Source: Streptomyces regalis (GTDB taxonomy: Bacteria; Actinomycetota; Actinomycetes; Streptomycetales; Streptomycetaceae). Taken from it: a DNA stretch of 36,544 bases. The stretch lies in the NCBI RefSeq assembly GCF_001509475.1, contig NZ_LLZG01000418.1, positions 33,748 to 70,291 on the forward strand. The letters are read 5' to 3'. The position numbers and the translations under genes were made by a program. The notes below the pieces were generated by a model. It made no database searches and was not told the origin of the DNA. It was given only the letters and a program-made list of their open reading frames with translations. Positions 32,945-36,544 of the stretch are shown here, piece after piece. Position 1 is the first letter of the stretch. The number at the start of each line of letters is the position of its first letter.

Positions 32945-33952
32945 ATGGAGTCTTCCAGAGCCCGCCGACGCCGCCGGCCCCTGTCGTACGCCGCGCTCGC
33001 CTTCGTCGTCATCGTCGGGGGTGCGGCCGCGGGAACGGTGTACATGAAGGCTCAGGCGCACTCGGGCGGGAGCGCCGTATCGTCAGCGGTGACGCCGTCG
33101 GCGTCGGCGTCGGCGTCGGTATCGGCCCGGGCGGGCGGGGAGGCTTCTGTGGAACCCGTGGCACAGCCGACGGTGGACCACGACGTCCTGCTGGCCGAGG
33201 CCATGGAGTCGGTGACCGTCGAGGACGGCGCCGAGGTGTCGGTGGCGGTTCTGGACCTGGAGTCCGGTGCGAGCGCCTCGTACGGCAACCGCGGCTTCGA
33301 CACCGCGAGCATCGTCAAGGTCGACATCCTGGCCGCGCTGCTGCTGCAGGCGCAGGACGCCGGGCGTGAGCTCACCGCGACGGAGAAGTCGCAGGCCGCC
33401 GACATGATCGAGAAGAGTGACAACACCGCTGCGTCGGCCCTGTGGCGGGCGATCGGGAGGGCGGAGGGACTCGATTCGGCGAATGAGCGCCTTGGGCTCA
33501 CGGACACCGAGGGCGGCGACGGCATGTACTGGGGGCTGACGCAGACCACTGCGGCGGATCAACTCACGCTGTTGCAGCAGGTGTTCGGGGAGGACTCGGA
33601 GCTGAGTGCGCGGTCGCGGGCGTATCTGCAGGAGTTGATGGGGGAGATTGCGGTCGACCAGCAGTGGGGGGTGTCGGCCGCGGCCGACGGCTCGGCGTGG
33701 GCCTTGAAGAACGGCTGGCTGCCGCGCACCGCCACCGGGCTGTGGGACATCAACAGCATGGGGCGGGTGACGGTGGACAGCCGCGATTGTCTGGTGGCCG
33801 TGCTGTCCGACGGCAACTCGACGAAGGCGAAGGGGGTTTCGCTGGTCGAGGCGGCGGCCGAGGCCGCGGTGTCGGTGTTCGCCGAAGCCAACGAGACCTC
33901 GTCCGGTTCGCCGACTGCGGCGGCCTCCGCCTCCGCCGCTTCCCCCTCGTGA
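32945..33952 (+). CDS. membrane-anchored class A beta-lactamase-fold serine hydrolase
   Basis: A 335-residue protein. A basic N-terminus and one hydrophobic helix at about 14-32 form a signal anchor. An Ala/Ser linker at about 50-62 is encoded by a GCGTCG hexamer run near 33089-33120. The beta-lactamase/DD-peptidase fold follows: catalytic S122-I-V-K125, then S158-D159-N160. At the third motif, where KTG is usual, it reads K255-N256-G257. There is no clear beta-lactamase Omega-loop Glu, so a peptidase or esterase role is as likely as antibiotic resistance. The C-terminus is low-complexity Ala/Ser. ATG 32945 lacks a clear ribosome-binding site. It is convergent with the mycosin gene, 12 nt apart. 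Confidence 0.85.
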   Translation: MESSRARRRRRPLSYAALAFVVIVGGAAAGTVYMKAQAHSGGSAVSSAVTPSASASASVSARAGGEASVEPVAQPTVDHDVLLAEAMESVTVEDGAEVSVAVLDLESGASASYGNRGFDTASIVKVDILAALLLQAQDAGRELTATEKSQAADMIEKSDNTAASALWRAIGRAEGLDSANERLGLTDTEGGDGMYWGLTQTTAADQLTLLQQVFGEDSELSARSRAYLQELMGEIAVDQQWGVSAAADGSAWALKNGWLPRTATGLWDINSMGRVTVDSRDCLVAVLSDGNSTKAKGVSLVEAAAEAAVSVFAEANETSSGSPTAAASASAASPS

Positions 33953-33964
33953 CGGACCCGGTGG

Positions 33965-35188
33965 CTAGAAGTCGTAGCATTGGCGGCGGCCGCGCCACAG
34001 TGCGACCGCGGAGACCAGCAGGACGCCGCCGGCGCCGCCCGCGAGCCAGGCGGTCCAACTCGTCGCGTCGTCCTCCGAGTCGGCGGCGTCGGGCCCCGAG
34101 CCGAAGTACTGCTCGCCGTACGCCACGGGCTTCAGGCGCTGCGGCTTGATGCGGGAGGCCTCCTTGATGGCGGCCGCCGGGTCGATGAAGCCGTAGCCGC
34201 GGGAGTCGTCGCGGCCGTCGGCGGGGGCGTCGCGGGCGGTGTCCTCCAGGAGCATCTTGATCTGGGCCGGGGTCAGGCCGGGGTGGGCGGCCTTGAGCAG
34301 GGCCACCGCTCCGGAGACGAAGGCGGCCGCGGCGCTGGTGCCCCAGCCCTCGTAGTACTTGTGGTCGGGGTCGGCGATGATGACGTCGACGCCGGGGGCG
34401 CTGACCGTGGCGTACCAGCGGCGGGTGGAGAACGAGGCGCGGGTGCCGTAGCGGTCGACGGCGGCCGCGGCGATGACGCCCGGGTAGGCGGCCGGGTAGG
34501 AGATGTGGTCGCCCTTCTCGCCGCCGTTGCCGGCCGAGGCGACGACGACGGCGCCCTTCTTCAGGGCGTACTGGACGGCCTCGTCCTCGCCCGCTTCGGG
34601 GTGGGCGGACTTGGAGTCGTCGCCGAGGGAGAGGTTGATGACGTCGGCGCCGTGGTCGGCGGCCCAGCGGATGCCGTCGGCGAGGGCGTTGCCGCGGGTG
34701 CTGCGGGCCTTGGCGCGGGCGGGGTCGCCGTCCTCGAGGATGACGCGGACGGGGAGGATCTTGGCCTCGGGGGCGATGCCCATGACGCCGTCGCCGCCTC
34801 CGGCGCCGTGTCCGTGCCCGGCGATGATGCTCGCCATGGCGGTGCCGTGCCGGGCCCAGGCACGGTCGCCGCGCTCGGCGCCGAAGCCGACCATGTCCTT
34901 GCCCTCGACGACGTTGCCGTCCAGGTCGGGGTGGTCGGACTCCACGCCGGTGTCGAGGACGGCGACGGTGATGCCCTTGCCCTTGGTCGTCTGCCAGGCC
35001 TCCTGGGTGTGCATGGCGTCCAGGGCCCACTGCCGGGCACGTATGGAGTCGGCGTGCGCGACGGTGGGTGGCAGGAGGGCGAGACAGGCGCCGACGAGGA
35101 CGGCGAGGGGGCCGGTACGCCGGGTCAGGACGGTCTTCACAGCACTGGTCGGGGCGGTGGTCGCCGCGCTGCTGGGGCCGGTGTTCAT
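33965..35188 (-). CDS. type VII secretion mycosin-like subtilisin protease
   Basis: A 407-residue S8 protease. Signal peptide at about 22-47 (GPLAVLVGACLALLPPTVAHA). The catalytic triad is Asp79 (AVLDTGVESDHPDLDG), His114 (RHGTAMASIIAGH) and Ser285 (GWGTSAAAAFVSGA), with oxyanion Asn221 (ASAGNGG). A C-terminal membrane helix (about 375-397, WLAGGAGGVLLVSAVALW) ends in a short basic tail. This is the mycosin layout, yet no ESX/EccC genes are in the window. ATG 35188 overlaps the upstream gene's TGA (ATGA), implying translational coupling. The likely partner is the membrane protein encoded just upstream. Substrate unknown. Confidence 0.9.
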   Translation of the reverse strand: MNTGPSSAATTAPTSAVKTVLTRRTGPLAVLVGACLALLPPTVAHADSIRARQWALDAMHTQEAWQTTKGKGITVAVLDTGVESDHPDLDGNVVEGKDMVGFGAERGDRAWARHGTAMASIIAGHGHGAGGGDGVMGIAPEAKILPVRVILEDGDPARAKARSTRGNALADGIRWAADHGADVINLSLGDDSKSAHPEAGEDEAVQYALKKGAVVVASAGNGGEKGDHISYPAAYPGVIAAAAVDRYGTRASFSTRRWYATVSAPGVDVIIADPDHKYYEGWGTSAAAAFVSGAVALLKAAHPGLTPAQIKMLLEDTARDAPADGRDDSRGYGFIDPAAAIKEASRIKPQRLKPVAYGEQYFGSGPDAADSEDDATSWTAWLAGGAGGVLLVSAVALWRGRRQCYDF

Positions 35189-36544
35189 GACGACTGCTCC
35201 GACTGCTCCGTGGACGGGCTGACGTTCTTGCGCAGGGCGCGTTCGATGCGGTCGGCGAGGCCCTGCGCCTCGTGGCCGAGGCCGGCCTGGGCGACGGCCG
35301 TGGTGGCGCCGGACTGCATGGCCTCCTCGGCGGGCTCGGGCTCGTCGACGGTGCGGTCGTCGGCCCAGCCGGAGACGGCGAAGACGACGACCGGGGCGTC
35401 GGTGAGGACGGAGACGGTCCACGAGGCGCGCTGTTCGTCGCCGAATCCGGCGGCCAGGGTGCCCTTGGCGGCGTAGGGGCGGGGCATGAGGTCGCTGCGG
35501 CGGTCGAGGCCCTTTTTGGCGAACTCGGTGTCGAGCGTGCGCATGGCAGCCGCGTCGGCCTTGGTGAAGAGCAGGCCGACGGTGGTGACGTAGCTCTGGG
35601 TGGCGTCGATGTAGCTGGCGCGCAGGAGGCGCTGGCAGCCGACGGGGGCCAGGGCCTTGCGCAGAAGCGGGTCGAAGGCCTTCGCGCAGCCGGTGTCCGG
35701 GGCCACGGCGATCCGCGTCCAGGTCCGGTCGGCGCCGCCGGGTCCGGCGCCCTGCCCGATCACGGTGGGCGGGAACAGCTTGTCGACGGGGACGCTGTGC
35801 CACAGGGTCCCGGCCGCGGCGAAGGTGTCCTGCGCACCGCCGTCGCCGGTGTCCCCGACCAGCCAACTCCCGGTCAGGGCCCCGCCGATGAGCCCGAGCC
35901 CCAGCACGACGCAGGCGGCCGCCCCGGCGATCCGTGGCCGGATCCGCACCCCGAGGGGCCGCGGGCGCGCCTGCGCGTCGTACCCCTCGGGCTCCCCGAA
36001 CGACACGACGGGACGCTGGGCCCCCGGTGCCGCGCCGGGCGTCATGGGGGCGCTCCAGGAGAGGGACGGGTCCGGGGAGAAAGCGGCGGTGCCGTGGCCG
36101 TTGGCCGGGTGGCCGTCCGTGGCGTGCTGCGCGGCGTGGGAGGACCCGGCGGAGGCCGAGCCCGCGTACCCCCGGCCCGCAGCCCCGTCTCCGGCCGACG
36201 GCTCCGGCATGGGACGCAGCGGGGGCAGAGGCAGGGAACCGGCGGGACGAGCGGGCTCGGAGCCGGGGTGAGTGCCCTGGGTCGGGGGCATGGCGACGGA
36301 ACCGTGGGCGGGGCGGGTGCCCGGCTTCGGGGGCAAGCCTGCGGAACCCTGCGCGGGCGCGGCGCCCGGCTGAGGAGAGGCCCCGGCGGGACCATGCGCG
36401 GACCCGGCCCGCAGCTGGGAAGGCGCGCTGGCAGGACCCTGCGCGGGCATGGCGCCCGGGTTCGATGGCGTACCGGCGGAAACCTGCGCGAGGCCGGCGC
36501 CCGACTGAGGAGACGCCCCGGCGGAACCATGCGCGGACCCGGCC
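35185..36544 (-). CDS. membrane protein with repetitive Pro/Ala/Gly-rich N-terminus (incomplete at window edge)
   Basis: An open frame continues past 36544, so its true start is not in view; the in-window ATG at 36450 lies within repeats and is unlikely to be the start. The visible N-terminal part is a run of 15-residue Gly/Ser/Ala/Pro units (36259-36544), then more Pro/Ala-rich sequence. One membrane helix follows (AGAAACVVLGLGLIGGALTG, about 35881-35932). An extracytoplasmic domain of about 200 residues comes next, with Cys in DTGCAKAFDPLLRKAL and VGCQRLLRASY that may form a disulfide. I do not recognise the domain. It is coupled by a 4-nt overlap to the mycosin-like protease and may be its partner or substrate (inference). 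Confidence 0.7.
   Translation of the reverse strand, partial: AGSAHGSAGASPQSGAGLAQVSAGTPSNPGAMPAQGPASAPSQLRAGSAHGPAGASPQPGAAPAQGSAGLPPKPGTRPAHGSVAMPPTQGTHPGSEPARPAGSLPLPPLRPMPEPSAGDGAAGRGYAGSASAGSSHAAQHATDGHPANGHGTAAFSPDPSLSWSAPMTPGAAPGAQRPVVSFGEPEGYDAQARPRPLGVRIRPRIAGAAACVVLGLGLIGGALTGSWLVGDTGDGGAQDTFAAAGTLWHSVPVDKLFPPTVIGQGAGPGGADRTWTRIAVAPDTGCAKAFDPLLRKALAPVGCQRLLRASYIDATQSYVTTVGLLFTKADAAAMRTLDTEFAKKGLDRRSDLMPRPYAAKGTLAAGFGDEQRASWTVSVLTDAPVVVFAVSGWADDRTVDEPEPAEEAMQSGATTAVAQAGLGHEAQGLADRIERALRKNVSPSTEQSEQSS
36259..36544 (-). repeat. 45-bp tandem repeat (15-residue units)
   Basis: Six complete 45-bp units occupy 36528-36484, 36483-36439, 36438-36394, 36393-36349, 36348-36304 and 36303-36259 on the minus strand, with part of another to the window end. 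Unit translations begin GSAGAS, VSAGTP, GPASAP, GPAGAS, GSAGLP and GSVAMP, most ending PAQ or AH. The repeat continues outside the window. Confidence 0.8.

Overview
The window is typical high-GC (about 70%) Streptomyces chromosome. Third positions are almost all G or C. Several genes start with GTG, some promoters look leaderless, two families of short dispersed Streptomyces repeats are present, and the infC-rpmI-rplT / trmH-like / sensor kinase / pheS-pheT block follows the order I recall from S. coelicolor. No tRNA, rRNA, CRISPR array, insertion sequence or prophage was seen.

Layout. 0.1-1.2 kb: a DUF2332 protein. 1.3-9.0 kb: a redox/dormancy-type stress island. On the minus strand it has two tandem-domain universal stress proteins, a zinc alcohol dehydrogenase and a phosphoketolase. 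Divergently it has a lone cyclic-nucleotide-binding domain protein, a CBS-BON protein and a DevR/DosR-like response regulator. The set resembles actinobacterial hypoxia (DosR-type) regulons: phosphoketolase and alcohol dehydrogenase for carbon and redox overflow, USPs and CBS proteins as nucleotide sensors, and a regulator without a linked kinase. 9.1-20.9 kb: mostly independent genes, namely a lone OLD-type TOPRIM protein, a secreted GH51 arabinofuranosidase, DUF6314, a histidine-phosphatase-fold protein without its catalytic histidines, a GNAT, DUF6461, a MocR regulator divergent from an EamA exporter, DUF1918, a Tat-exported GHL10 glycosidase, a 3-hydroxyacyl-CoA dehydrogenase, a small membrane protein and a Nudix hydrolase. 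21.0-23.7 kb: an NsdA-like TPR regulator and a membrane SpoIIE-type phosphatase flanked by inverted copies of a dispersed repeat. 23.9-31.6 kb: the translation block pheT, pheS, PAS histidine kinase, TrmH-like methylase, rplT, rpmI, infC, all on the minus strand. 31.7-36.5 kb: DUF1844, SseB-like protein, a class A beta-lactamase-fold serine hydrolase, a mycosin-like subtilase, and an overlapping membrane protein whose Pro/Ala-rich N-terminus is a 45-bp tandem repeat running off the window.

Most notable signals. (1) infC appears to start at AUC behind a strong Shine-Dalgarno, after a roughly 290-nt leader in which an antiterminator hairpin overlaps an intrinsic terminator with six Ts. (2) Two short GC-palindrome repeats are inserted in frame inside the alcohol dehydrogenase and a USP. 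(3) A longer dispersed repeat supplies the last 27 residues and stop region of the SpoIIE phosphatase. (4) Two 14-bp GGGCY-N4-GGCCC sites with DevR-box geometry lie in the divergent stress-island promoter region. All assignments rest on reading the sequence and on remembered family features; no database search was run.
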